A stretch of 64,000 nucleotides of DNA from JAFMPW01 sp041743085 (GCA_041743085.1 JBGTNL010000091.1:40078-104077), one strand, 5' to 3'. Numbered from the stretch's first letter, positions 17,624 to 26,240 are shown. The notes: generated by a model from the letters alone, not told the origin. Numbers and translations: made by a program.

Positions 17624-18058
17624 TTATTTCGGATGTACTAATATAGCGGAAGTATCTTTTTTCATTGCATATTGAATAGACAACTTTTTGCTACCCCATT
17701 GCTTTGCCCTTTTGACATCGGTGCCCATATAGATATCTATCCTGTTACGCCATCTGTAATGCATTTTATCCTTTACGAGATAGATGCCCTCAAAACCTTC
17801 AATCTTTACCTGGGTATTGTAGTCCAGGCCTTTATCGATAAGGTCCCGTGATACGGCAATACATTTCATGCCCGGTTTCAGAGTATCTCCCCATGCGGCT
17901 AGCGCAGGATGATAGTCGGTCTGGGAGACAACTGAATTATAGGCCGATGCGGTAACATCAATAGTTTTCCAGGTATATTCTTCAGCCGTGGGTTTGCACG
18001 AAAGGACACACAGGCTGAGCAATGGAAATCCGTAAATTAGAAACCACTTATTTTTCAT
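17624..18058 (-). CDS. 3D-domain lipoprotein (RlpA/MltA-like double-psi barrel)
   Basis: The signal ends in L-S-C (lipidated Cys at about residue 20). The mature region has the 3D-domain features: T-A-S-A-Y-N-S near residue 37, an acidic segment W-G-D-T-L-K-P-G-M-K-C-I-A-V-S and the terminal R-N-R-I-D-I-Y-M-G-T-D motif, whose aspartates give the domain its name. 3D domains occur in resuscitation-promoting and lytic-transglycosylase proteins that act on peptidoglycan. It overlaps the upstream VCBS gene by 11 bases. With the amidase and the M14 peptidase it supports an envelope-remodelling theme. Confidence 0.78.
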   Translation of the reverse strand: MKNKWFLIYGFPLLSLCVLSCKPTAEEYTWKTIDVTASAYNSVVSQTDYHPALAAWGDTLKPGMKCIAVSRDLIDKGLDYNTQVKIEGFEGIYLVKDKMHYRWRNRIDIYMGTDVKRAKQWGSKKLSIQYAMKKDTSAILVHPK

Positions 18059-19568
18059 TTTTTCCAGATTTTAACATATTTTCCAGGATCATAATATCCA
18101 CATCCTTTTCCTTCCAGAGTTTTGCCCAATGTTCAGGCACCGGTGTAAAGGAAAGGCTAAAGGAGCTCAAGATAATATCTTCATCGCCGTCATTGTCAAT
18201 ATCCCCGGAATCCATTAAAAACCACCTTCCTGTATCGGAACTCTTGAAAGTATACGGTGAAAATTCAAATTTTTGACTATCCCTGTTCTCGAGAAAAACA
18301 AATGAGGATAAAGGGTTGGGGTTGTAGTCCGGAAAGGTAGAAAGCAGTCCAAAATCCAAATCCCCATCCTGATCAAAATCATTTGCCACAAATCTAGTAG
18401 CCCCATTAAAGGAATAGAAATATTTTTCCTCAAAATGGTTATTTCCATCATTCATGTGAATGCACAAACCATGATAGGGCTTTAAAACATAGGATTTATC
18501 AGCATTATCCCCATTAACGGTAATAATATCTTTATCCCCGTCACCGTCATAGTCCGCCAATTGGATCCAACTGCTGCCATAGACGGGACTGAAGCGAATG
18601 ACCTTATCCGCTGTAAATTTCAGATCTTCTTTCTGGAAAAGTATGGTAACGCCCTCATCTCCCTGGGAGGTCAAGGCCACCAAATCGGTTTTTCCATCAC
18701 TATCCATGTCTTCGGCGATTACCCGTATAGTCCCCGGTTGGTTGAGCAAAACACTTTTTTTGTATTCCTGCCTGCCATTGATGGTCAATAGTGTTAATTG
18801 TCCCTTGAGATCTCCGAACTCACTCACTACCAGTTCAATAGTACCGTCATTGTTGAGATCCTGAGCTAGCGTGTGAACAGGTCGGTGAAATAGTTCCGGA
18901 TTGGCCCCGATCTCGCCTTCACGACCGTAAAAAATACGTCCTTCAGGGATTTCGGAAGGGCGTAAATTTCCAATGGTCGTAACGTAAGACATTTCATTTA
19001 TTTGAGAATAGGCCACCACAGCGGTGGGAAAGCGGCCTATGGAAACCATTCGCTGCTCATCGAAGTTGTAATGCGATACGTTTCCCGAAAGATCACCTGC
19101 GAAGAGCTTCTTTTCTAATCTATCGAAATTTAAAAAGGTTACAGTAGCCCTGCCGTTACTATCAAGGGAAACCGGATGGACTGAAAATAATTCCCAATTC
19201 CCAGGTGCCTGGCCGTGCTCAGGAAGTGATAAGGAATCCGGAGCTATTTCATGAATATATTCCTTAAGAAGCTTCCAATCTTCAGGTCTGATTGTAGATT
19301 TTTCGGGAAATATTCCTGTTTGTATCGCTGCATGCATCTCACCGAATGAAAGTCCTACGTACGGATCGTAGCCGATATCCCTGATGCCCATTCTGCCACC
19401 CATTTCGGGTAAAATGTTGGAGGTCCAGATGTCTTTCGGCAAATCCTTGATATCAGGGGCAATATGGCAACTGGCGCAATGCGCATTAAAAAGTGCTTCC
19501 GCTCTTTGATCTTCATGGAAGGAACAGGACATAAAAACAATTAATAAACTAAGGAAGATTCTGGTCAT
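18048..19568 (-). CDS. Cytochrome c / FG-GAP (VCBS) repeat lipoprotein
   Basis: The 506-residue protein has a lipobox (V-F-M-S-C, Cys 15) followed by a haem-binding motif C31-A-S-C34-H35 with a possible Met ligand at 56 or 60, so the N terminus is a small c-type cytochrome domain. From about residue 110 onward are repeats of the VCBS/FG-GAP type, with calcium-binding patterns such as D-L-N-N-D-G-T, D-M-D-S-D-G-K-T-D, D-Y-D-G-D-G-D-K-D, D-F-D-Q-D-G-D-L-D and D-I-D-N-D-G-D-E-D. This makes a surface beta-propeller with a redox head. It is the first gene of the operon running to the M14 peptidase. The electron partner is unknown. Confidence 0.8.
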   Translation of the reverse strand: MTRIFLSLLIVFMSCSFHEDQRAEALFNAHCASCHIAPDIKDLPKDIWTSNILPEMGGRMGIRDIGYDPYVGLSFGEMHAAIQTGIFPEKSTIRPEDWKLLKEYIHEIAPDSLSLPEHGQAPGNWELFSVHPVSLDSNGRATVTFLNFDRLEKKLFAGDLSGNVSHYNFDEQRMVSIGRFPTAVVAYSQINEMSYVTTIGNLRPSEIPEGRIFYGREGEIGANPELFHRPVHTLAQDLNNDGTIELVVSEFGDLKGQLTLLTINGRQEYKKSVLLNQPGTIRVIAEDMDSDGKTDLVALTSQGDEGVTILFQKEDLKFTADKVIRFSPVYGSSWIQLADYDGDGDKDIITVNGDNADKSYVLKPYHGLCIHMNDGNNHFEEKYFYSFNGATRFVANDFDQDGDLDFGLLSTFPDYNPNPLSSFVFLENRDSQKFEFSPYTFKSSDTGRWFLMDSGDIDNDGDEDIILSSFSLSFTPVPEHWAKLWKEKDVDIMILENMLKSGKNEK

Positions 19569-19638
19569 AATTAGTATTAGCTTCGATAAATTTACGGGTT
19601 AATTCTTAAATCCGGTTTTCACCATTAACTCTGCATAT

Positions 19639-20997
19639 ATGAGTATCAATTATACCAAAAGGATCCTATTGGCCGCTGCGATAGGGATCGCGGGAACGAC
19701 TTTCTACAATTATCCCAAACTGAATATCATTTCCGGATATGCGGCGAAAAATATGGCGTCCGGCATTTTTGTCGCGGGCCGAAGCGCAGACGACATTGCC
19801 GGAAATGACAATGATGTACCTCTGATAAAACTAGCCCAAAGCAAGGCGAATCCAGAAGAACGTTCGGTTGTTGCATCTGTCTTCGGATTAATGGAGCGCA
19901 AGGCAGTGTTTCGCAACGGGTTGGGCTGTGTGCTTGTAAGTGATTCATATGAACCTCGGCAACCATACCTCCAACCAAACCGGTACCCTTCAACCAACAG
20001 TTTACCATTCCCATACGGCAATGCAAGTTCGGGAGACTCGCTCTTCAAAAATATAGATTACGCCTTGCTCAACAAGGCTATGGACGGTGCTTTTGCCCGG
20101 CCTGAAGTTCAAAAAACGAGGACGGCCGTGGTTGTCTATAAGGATCACGTTATTGCGGAGCGTTATACGGAAGGGTTTACCGAAGGTACACGGATCCTGG
20201 GCTGGTCCATGACAAAAAGTATTCTGGCAACATTATATGGAATTCTGGAGTATCAACAAAAGATCGATGTACAATCATTCCTGCCGTTTAAGGTATATGG
20301 AGATAGCACCATAAGGGGTACGGATCCCCGGAAGTCTATAACACTGGACCACCTCTTACGTATGCAAAGCGGCCTGGAATGGGACGAAGATTACACTTCT
20401 ATTTCCGATGTTACAAAAATGCTCTTTCTGGAGGCAGATATGACCCGGTCAGCGGCGGATAACGACCAGGTTGCGACACCGGGGGAAGTATGGAATTATT
20501 CCTCGGGAACCACAAATTACCTTTCGGGAATTTTAAGAAGGCGGTTTGGTACGTACCAGGAGTATCTTGATTTCCCATATAAAGAATTAATTGATAAGAT
20601 TGGTATGAATTCCATGGTTTTGGAAGCAGATATGGCAGGAAATTACATAGGTTCGTCCTATGGCTGGGCCAATACCAGGGATTGGGCCAGGTTTGGGTTG
20701 CTTTACCTGCACCGGGGCGATTGGAACGGGAAGCAGCTTTTTGCTCCGGCATGGGCAGATTATGTCGCAAAACCCACAGCGCATTCCCAGGGTGATTATG
20801 GCGCCCATTTTTGGCTTAATGCAGGTGGCAAGTATGCCGATGTTCCTAAAGATCTGTTTTCGGCTAATGGCTATCAGGGGCAGTACGTATTTATTATTCC
20901 CTCAAAGGATCTTGTTATAGTAAGGACCGGACTCGCAGAAGCTCCGGATTTTGATGTGAACGCATTTTTGGAAGGAATAGTGGATGCGGTCCAATAG
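19639..20997 (+). CDS. Serine hydrolase, beta-lactamase/penicillin-binding-protein family (class C-like)
   Basis: The 452-residue protein has an N-terminal hydrophobic segment (residues 9-24) that acts as a signal or anchor. The catalytic S-x-x-K is S190-M-T-K193, and the Tyr motif is Y287-S-S. The late motif region (A-H-F-W-L-N) corresponds to the H/K-x-G strand, here without a clear K-T-G. These features fit the beta-lactamase-related esterase/peptidase family (6-aminohexanoate-dimer-hydrolase-like) rather than a true beta-lactamase. It is divergent from the VCBS gene with only 70 bases between, so their promoters overlap. It ends 46 bases before the convergent DM13 gene stop codon. Confidence 0.85.
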   Translation: MSINYTKRILLAAAIGIAGTTFYNYPKLNIISGYAAKNMASGIFVAGRSADDIAGNDNDVPLIKLAQSKANPEERSVVASVFGLMERKAVFRNGLGCVLVSDSYEPRQPYLQPNRYPSTNSLPFPYGNASSGDSLFKNIDYALLNKAMDGAFARPEVQKTRTAVVVYKDHVIAERYTEGFTEGTRILGWSMTKSILATLYGILEYQQKIDVQSFLPFKVYGDSTIRGTDPRKSITLDHLLRMQSGLEWDEDYTSISDVTKMLFLEADMTRSAADNDQVATPGEVWNYSSGTTNYLSGILRRRFGTYQEYLDFPYKELIDKIGMNSMVLEADMAGNYIGSSYGWANTRDWARFGLLYLHRGDWNGKQLFAPAWADYVAKPTAHSQGDYGAHFWLNAGGKYADVPKDLFSANGYQGQYVFIIPSKDLVIVRTGLAEAPDFDVNAFLEGIVDAVQ

Positions 20998-21043
20998 CCC
21001 TCATTCCAGAAGGGTATGACCAAAATGTACGGAGAAGTCCACA

Positions 21044-21457
21044 TCATACCATCATATGGTTATGGGTTTCAAAATTGATGCCGGCCGGGAGGATATACGT
21101 GAAATCGCCCTCAAGCCCATGTAGTTCTCCCAGGGAAATATAATCCGTTGCATCCAGGGCCGTGCTGATATAAAGTTCGAGGGTGGGGCCGTCGTCCGAT
21201 TTAAAGTTGATCAGGTCCAGGTGTGTCCTTTCAAGATTCACAATAGCCGTACTACTTGTAGGATGCCCCCCGTTCATAAATTCGCCAGTAAAGACCACTA
21301 TAGTTTCAGATTCCACAGATCCCTCCCCGTCGGGACCAGCTGGGTCTCTCTCCATATCTTCAGCCACACCGGGCAGATCCATGGCGGTAGTACTATCGGA
21401 ACTGGAACAGCCGAAGCAAAGACATATCAACAGCAAATGGAGCAATGGCTTTTTCAT
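21044..21457 (-). CDS. DM13-domain lipoprotein with a frameshifted 3' end
   Basis: The start at 21457 gives a lipobox (L-C-F-G-C) directly after a short signal; an ATG at 21484 adds nine unlikely codons. The mature part is a DM13 domain (G-E-F-M-N-G-G-H-P-T-S, I-V-N-L-E-R-T, L-E-L-Y-I-S-T-A, D-Y-I-S-L-G-E-L-H-G-L). The frame stops right after H-N-H-M-M-V, where DM13 domains continue with W-C-x-x-F-x-V-x-F-G. That missing end is present in another frame just downstream (V-D-F-S-V-H-F-G-H-T-L-L-E, ending at 21001), so about two bases appear to be lost near 21040. The truncated product lacks the conserved Cys. DM13 proteins are thought to act in redox or metal binding at the surface. Confidence 0.72.
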   Translation of the reverse strand: MKKPLLHLLLICLCFGCSSSDSTTAMDLPGVAEDMERDPAGPDGEGSVESETIVVFTGEFMNGGHPTSSTAIVNLERTHLDLINFKSDDGPTLELYISTALDATDYISLGELHGLEGDFTYILPAGINFETHNHMMV

Positions 21458-21499
21458 TGTTTCATCTAAATAAAATTTCGACAACCTATTGATTTAGTG

Positions 21500-21578
21500 T
21501 TATTTATATCGGTTGGTATTGGCCATTTTTTAATTAAATGCCCACCCGCCTGCCGTAGGTAGGTTATGGGCTTTCATA
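21500..21578. repeat. Direct repeat copy 1, upstream of the DM13 gene
   Basis: About 79 bases that recur in the same orientation at 22855-22932 with roughly six mismatches and one gap. It contains a nested hairpin (GCCCA/TGGGC around CCTGCC...GGTAGG). On the minus strand it ends about 43 bases before the DM13 start codon. Confidence 0.8.
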
Positions 21579-21800
21579 TCCTGAGAATTGCACTGAACCG
21601 CCTTGGAAAAATAAAGAAGGACGCTGTAATATTCCTAGGTGTGGAATAAATATAATCCCCAGATATCACAAAACTGTGACATTACCACAAAATCCGGGTA
21701 TTTCACAACAATAATTTTCTAAGAGCAGTCCTAAGCCGTAAGTTTACAGTGTAATAATAAAGGAGTTAATTTTTTCATTTTCATATAGTGTTCTCGTAAA

Positions 21801-21832
21801 GGAGCCCTGATCTTAAAGACGGGGCTCTTTTT
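21801..21832 (+). terminator. Intrinsic terminator in the gap between DM13 and menB
   Basis: Arms GAGCCC and GGGCTC (21802-21827) are followed by a T-run on the plus strand. No plus-strand gene precedes it within this 520-base gap, so it may end a short non-coding transcript or the serine hydrolase message. The rest of the gap (21579-21977) shows no ORF that I can support. Confidence 0.5.
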
Positions 21833-21977
21833 AGTTCAGGACCTCTTCCAACCCTTTTCAAGGATGGATTTTGTGTTACAAAGCTATCTCTTCCACTATT
21901 TTATCCGCAAATAGTCTAATTGGAGGACTACTAATCCCTCGTGGTACGGATTTGTTGAATTAATAAACTAAACCTAT

Positions 21978-22820
21978 TCAGGGAATCCATTTGTTTTTCC
22001 CAAAATCCGGCTTGCGTTTTTCCAAAAAGGCGTTTCGGCCCTCTTTGGCTTCATCGGTCATATAGGCGAGTCGGGTAGCCTCCCCGGCAAAGACCTGCTG
22101 CCCCACCATTCCGTCATCCGTTAAATTCATAGCAAACTTCAGCATTTTGATAGACGTGGGTGATTTTGCGAGTATTTCCTGTGCCCAGGCATAGGCCGTA
22201 TCTTCTAATTCGGCATGCGGAATCACGGCATTTACCATTCCCATCCCATAGGCCTCCTGGGCGGAATAATTCCGGCCCAGGAAGAAAATTTCCCGTGCTT
22301 TCTTTTGCCCTACCAGTTTGGCGAGATAGGCAGATCCATAGCCTCCGTCAAAGCTGGTGACGTCTGCGTCGGTTTGCTTAAAAATAGCATGTTCCCGGCT
22401 GGCCAGGCTCAGGTCACATACCACATGCAAACTATGCCCTCCCCCTACTGCCCAGCCAGGGATTACGGCAATTACGACCTTGGGCATAAATCGTATAAGG
22501 CGCTGCACTTCAAGAATATTAAGGCGGTGCATCCCATCCTCCCCGACGTACCCCTGATGGCCCCGAGCCTTTTGATCTCCCCCGCTGCAAAAGGAATACA
22601 CGCCATCTTTGGAAGACGGGCCTTCCGCAGACAACAGAACCACTCCGATTGAGGTGTCTTCCTGGGCGTCATAAAAAGCCTTATAGAGCTCCCCTGTGGT
22701 TTTGGGACGGAAGGCATTGCGCACATCGGGCCGGTTAAAGGCTATCCTGGCTACCCCATCGCTTTTCTTATACGTGATATCCTGAAATTCCATAGCGGTT
22801 TTCCAACGTGGTTTTTTCAT
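21978..22820 (-). CDS. menB: 1,4-dihydroxy-2-naphthoyl-CoA synthase
   Basis: MenB closes the second ring of the naphthoquinone in menaquinone synthesis. The 280-residue crotonase-fold protein shows the MenB signatures N-R-P-D-V-R-N-A-F-R-P, Y-S-F-C-S-G-G-D-Q, V-I-P-G-W-A-V-G-G-G-H-S-L-H-V-V, F-K-Q-T-D-A-D-V-T-S-F-D-G-G-Y-G-S and the C-terminal K-R-K-P-D-F. Length and sequence fit the family closely. It stands alone without other men genes. A repeat lies 35 bases upstream of the start codon, and a 520-base gap follows the stop. Confidence 0.96.
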   Translation of the reverse strand: MKKPRWKTAMEFQDITYKKSDGVARIAFNRPDVRNAFRPKTTGELYKAFYDAQEDTSIGVVLLSAEGPSSKDGVYSFCSGGDQKARGHQGYVGEDGMHRLNILEVQRLIRFMPKVVIAVIPGWAVGGGHSLHVVCDLSLASREHAIFKQTDADVTSFDGGYGSAYLAKLVGQKKAREIFFLGRNYSAQEAYGMGMVNAVIPHAELEDTAYAWAQEILAKSPTSIKMLKFAMNLTDDGMVGQQVFAGEATRLAYMTDEAKEGRNAFLEKRKPDFGKNKWIP

Positions 22821-22854
22821 CTCTATAAAATTTTACCGGCCATCCCCATTTCCC

Positions 22855-22932
22855 TTATTTATGTCGGTTGGTATTGACCGTTCTTTAATTAATGCCCACA
22901 TGCCTGCCGTAGGTAGGTTATGGGCTTTCATA
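22855..22932. repeat. Direct repeat copy 2, upstream of menB
   Basis: This is the second copy of the 79-base repeat at 21500-21578, about 91 percent identical and in the same orientation. On the minus strand it ends 35 bases before the menB start codon, the same relative placement as copy 1 has to the DM13 gene. Confidence 0.8.
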
Positions 22933-23147
22933 ATTTTAAGTTACTGCTGATTTCAAAAGAAGAATTATTGAGTTTTCTGCCCGACCAGTATTATAGAAAG
23001 AATTATTTCTCAACACAGCTCATGCAAGTATTATAATCTGACACCAGACCCCTAAAGATATATATTCTATCCAACAAGCATCCGATTTTAACCCACTAAA
23101 GCCCACTTTGACGAGCTCACTCAATTGCCCACTTGGGGACAATGCGC

Positions 23148-23403
23148 TTAATTAATTTTATCAACGTTCCCGCTTCCTTCTCCTTTAGGTGGGCTAGAGG
23201 AGGCCTTAGCTTCAATCCACTTCCCCAAATATCTGGTGCTTGCCGTGGTATGGTGCAACAGCATGGAGCCTATATAATTCTTTGACCTGTTTTCCTCCCT
23301 GAAAAACCGGATCAATTGCATCATTCTCAGCCCTGCTGCGGTAGCCCTGGGTTCGGGAAAGGTGAGACCAATTATAAGGAGCTTGGAACGGTACATTTAA
23401 CAA
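23148..23403 (-). pseudogene. Fragment of a glycosyltransferase-type gene fused to repeat sequence
   Basis: The first about 30 codons of this minus-strand ORF (K-L-L-I-I-G-L-T-F-P-E-P-R-A-T-A-A-G, then R-M-M-Q-L-I) resemble the N terminus of family-1-like glycosyltransferases of Bacteroidota. After R-F-F-R-E-E the similarity is lost. The rest, ending in a S-S-P-P-K-G-E-G-type tail, looks like translated intergenic repeat. No glycosyltransferase body follows. The surrounding stretch 22933-23483 otherwise holds only a 38-codon plus-strand ORF that begins inside the repeat (22920-23036), which I cannot support as a gene. Confidence 0.4.
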
Positions 23404-23483
23404 GGGGTATTGTATATCCTCTCTTGATTTTTTATTAACGGAAGGATGGTCTCTATTCTTAGGTGTATATTTTTAACAACCCA

Positions 23484-24995
23484 TCACATTCTGGCTGCAA
23501 ATTTTTGCGAAATCCGCAACCGGAGTTTACGTTCATAGTCCTCTTCCAGCCATTCCTTGTAGTTTTTGGTGTTATTCATAATGCAGTAGGAATATTGCCG
23601 CACCCTATATGCAATTTCTTCTTTTAATTGCTTGGCCAAAATACGGGCATCAAAAACATCTTCACTATTTTCAACACAGATCTGCGCATGTTGTTCTATG
23701 CTTCGTTCCAATACGGTTTTTGATTTCAGGCCCTGGGCAAATACCTTTTTGTATTCTTCTTTGATATCGAACTCAATGTCCTTGGAATTACAGAATTGCG
23801 CCCTCAGGTCCAGTGGCATTTCATAGATGAATTCGCGTTCAATATCCTCATCGTTCTTAATATTTTCCAGGAAGAAATCGGGAAAATGAAAGATCTCCTT
23901 CCAATCTATCGGAGCTTCCCACAGGCCAAAACGGGCCATGTTATTTCCCAGGTCCACCACGGTAAACTCATCCTTATCCGGTAGTATACGTGAACCACGA
24001 CCTATCATCTGGAAATACAGCGTCAGAGATCTCGTAGCCCTGTTCAACATGATGGTCTCCACGGTAGGTTCATCAAAACCTGTAGTAAGAATACTTACCG
24101 AGGTTAAAATGGCAGCCGGCGTAACCGCAAACCACTCCAGAATTTCCTTCCGTTCCGAGGCATTGTTTTTATTGTCCAGGTGCCTGATTTTGTAACCGGC
24201 TTTTTTAAAGGTTTCATAGACATAACGAGAGGTACTTATCCCATTGTTAAAAATCAGGGTCTTGCTGCCTTTTGCAATTTCTTCATAGGCACTCAAAAGT
24301 TTACCCAGCATGTTTTGATTGCCGTACAATTCGTCAGACGATTTAACCGTATAATCGCCGCTGATTCCAAGTTTTAGGGATTTTAGGCTAACATCGTAAT
24401 TATATACATTGGCCCTGGCCAGGAATCTCTTTTCAATAAGGGCCGAAATAGATTCCCCCACGATCAACTTTTTGTAGTTGTCCTTCATGGGAAGCTTTAT
24501 ATTGGAACTCAGGGGGGTAGCGGTTACGCCGAGGATAATTGATTTTTCGAAATATTTGAAAAGTTTTCGGAAAGAATTATAATGGGCCTCATCGATGATG
24601 ACCAATCCTACATTCTTCAGCCTTACCATTCCTTCCTGAAGCCTGTTGTTCAGGGTTTCGACCATCGCCACAAAGCACATGTATTCATCCTGATCATCGA
24701 GCTCCTTCACTTCGCTGTTGATGATCATATTTTTTACCCCGAAGCCGCTCAGCATATTAGAGGTCTGGCTGCTTAACTCGATGCGATGGGTAAGGACAAC
24801 GACTTTCTTTTTAGCTGTGTTGATGTAGCGCCTTGCGATCTCCGAAAAAACCACAGTTTTACCCCCTCCGGTCGGTAATTGATAAAGAAGGTTAACATCT
24901 TCCGGAGATTCTTTTAAGTACTGAAAAATGGTATTTAAATCCTGCAGCTGATAGTCGTACAGGGTTTTTTCAACAATGTCTGTTTGTATCTCCAA
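23484..24995 (-). CDS. DEAD/DEAH-box SF2 helicase (RadD/SSL2-like)
   Basis: The 503-residue protein has the SF2 helicase motifs in order: motif I L-P-T-G-G-G-K-T near residue 41, motif Ia V-V-L-T-H-R-I-E-L, motif II D-E-A-H near 134, motif III T-A-T-P-L near 155, and motif VI Q-M-I-G-R-G-S-R near 333. The DEAH box and the upstream Y-Q-x-x-D-L segment resemble the Rad25/XPB-RadD group and restriction-enzyme-type helicases. No methylase or nuclease gene is adjacent, so a defence role is not supported and a DNA-repair function such as RadD is plausible. About 115 bases separate it from the downstream end of the hydroxyacid dehydrogenase gene. Confidence 0.85.
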   Translation of the reverse strand: MEIQTDIVEKTLYDYQLQDLNTIFQYLKESPEDVNLLYQLPTGGGKTVVFSEIARRYINTAKKKVVVLTHRIELSSQTSNMLSGFGVKNMIINSEVKELDDQDEYMCFVAMVETLNNRLQEGMVRLKNVGLVIIDEAHYNSFRKLFKYFEKSIILGVTATPLSSNIKLPMKDNYKKLIVGESISALIEKRFLARANVYNYDVSLKSLKLGISGDYTVKSSDELYGNQNMLGKLLSAYEEIAKGSKTLIFNNGISTSRYVYETFKKAGYKIRHLDNKNNASERKEILEWFAVTPAAILTSVSILTTGFDEPTVETIMLNRATRSLTLYFQMIGRGSRILPDKDEFTVVDLGNNMARFGLWEAPIDWKEIFHFPDFFLENIKNDEDIEREFIYEMPLDLRAQFCNSKDIEFDIKEEYKKVFAQGLKSKTVLERSIEQHAQICVENSEDVFDARILAKQLKEEIAYRVRQYSYCIMNNTKNYKEWLEEDYERKLRLRISQKFAARM

Positions 24996-25111
24996 GGGCG
25001 AAAAAGATTAAGATTTGAGATTTTGATTCATATTGCGTTGTCGAGATTCCAATTTTGCAAAACTAGCAGAATTTTATCCCTTAACGAAATTTAGAAGATG
25101 AAATCTAAAAT

Positions 25112-26041
25112 TTAATACCCCTTTTCCTGAGATACAAGATTGTGCAATGACAGGCCGGACTGCAATCTCCGGTAATTTTCTAAAATTTGAGGCGTAACCG
25201 AGGGTATGTCGGAAACACTGGCGATATGGGGTGTCATATGTATTTTCGGATGTCTCCAGAATGGATGGTCCTTTGGAAGGGGTTCGGAATGAAAAACATC
25301 CAGGCATGCCCCTGATAAATGACCGTTATCGAGCATTTTCAGCAGGTCCTCGTCCACCAAATGCCCTCCGCGGGCTACATTAATAACATACGCCCCTACC
25401 GGAAGGATACCAAAAAGCTCCCGGTTTAAAATTCCTTTAGTATCCGCTGTCAGTGGCAACAGGCATACCAATATATTCGATTGTGATAAAAATTTGTTTC
25501 GCTCCCCCTCCCCTACATAGACGGGGACATCAATGTGTTTTTTAGTTGAATTAGCCCATCCTAACACTTTAAATTTCAACATTTTGAGATCTTTAGCCAA
25601 GGTCATTCCAAGCTCGCCTACCCCCATAATGCCAACCGTTACGTCTTCAATTCTACTGTAATTCCCTGGATTCCATTCAAGGTTTAGTTGCTCAACTTTA
25701 TACTGATAAAATTTTTTGAGGCAATTAAAAACCTGCCCTGTTACGAATTCTGACATATCGCTAGCCAATTTAGGGTCCACGACCCTTGTTACAGGCACCT
25801 TCGGAGGTCTGTCGGTATCCTCGAAAATAAAGTCCACTCCTGCCCCAAACGAGGCAATACACCGCAGATTGGGATAATCTCTGAGTGTTCCTTTTGGGTG
25901 TTTCCAAACCAGGGCCATACTTACCCTGTCCTTTGGATGATCCTCCTGATAACTATAAATTTCGGTATCCGGAGCTATTGCCAACAAGGCCTTTTTCCAG
26001 GTATCCGTACTGCCATCCTGCCTGATAATTACAATTGCCAT
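25112..26041 (-). CDS. NAD(P)-dependent 2-hydroxyacid dehydrogenase (GhrA-like)
   Basis: The 309-residue protein has the D-2-hydroxyacid dehydrogenase layout. The Rossmann motif G-I-M-G-V-G-E-L-G lies near residue 146, and the catalytic residues are Arg in N-V-A-R-G-G-H-L-V-D, Glu in F-H-S-E-P-L-P and His in M-T-P-H-I-A-S-V-S. The pattern fits glyoxylate/hydroxypyruvate reductase A. The enzyme reduces a 2-keto acid to a hydroxy acid in the cytoplasm. It is preceded on the same strand by a 54-codon ORF (21 bases) and the DUF6155 gene, which suggests a small operon. Confidence 0.87.
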   Translation of the reverse strand: MAIVIIRQDGSTDTWKKALLAIAPDTEIYSYQEDHPKDRVSMALVWKHPKGTLRDYPNLRCIASFGAGVDFIFEDTDRPPKVPVTRVVDPKLASDMSEFVTGQVFNCLKKFYQYKVEQLNLEWNPGNYSRIEDVTVGIMGVGELGMTLAKDLKMLKFKVLGWANSTKKHIDVPVYVGEGERNKFLSQSNILVCLLPLTADTKGILNRELFGILPVGAYVINVARGGHLVDEDLLKMLDNGHLSGACLDVFHSEPLPKDHPFWRHPKIHMTPHIASVSDIPSVTPQILENYRRLQSGLSLHNLVSQEKGY

Positions 26042-26062
26042 ATCGTTTAAAAATTTTATCCG

Positions 26063-26227
26063 TTACCATTTCGGGCTTACTGCGCTCCCCTTAAAGTTCC
26101 TACCGGGTCCGCCTGAACTCGCTTGGGGATCTCTAAGATCATCCCTGATTGCCGTATGGACATTCTTGCCATTGCCTTCAGTCAAAGTCCGCCTGTTGTG
26201 GTCAATGCAGTTGCATATTGCATTCAT
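26063..26227 (-). CDS. Small uncharacterised protein, 54 residues
   Basis: A complete ATG-to-TAA ORF fills the space between the DUF6155 gene (13 bases upstream) and the hydroxyacid dehydrogenase start (21 bases downstream), all on the minus strand. The peptide is basic. It has two Cys residues in C-N-C at 5-7, a central acidic stretch R-D-D-L-R-D, a flexible S-S-G-G-P-G-R segment and a terminal S-P-K-W. It has no signal peptide or hydrophobic helix. I do not recognise the family. The tight packing in an otherwise operon-like array supports it as a gene. Confidence 0.45.
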   Translation of the reverse strand: MNAICNCIDHNRRTLTEGNGKNVHTAIRDDLRDPQASSGGPGRNFKGSAVSPKW

Positions 26228-26240
26228 GCATCCCTAACTT

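Noticed and set aside
22920..23036. 38-codon plus-strand ORF starting inside the repeat
   Set aside because: Its start codon lies within a repeat and no family or coding context supports it, although the peptide looks mildly protein-like.
23484..24995. Helicase as part of a restriction or defence system
   Set aside because: No methylase, nuclease or other defence gene is adjacent; a repair-type helicase is the simpler reading.
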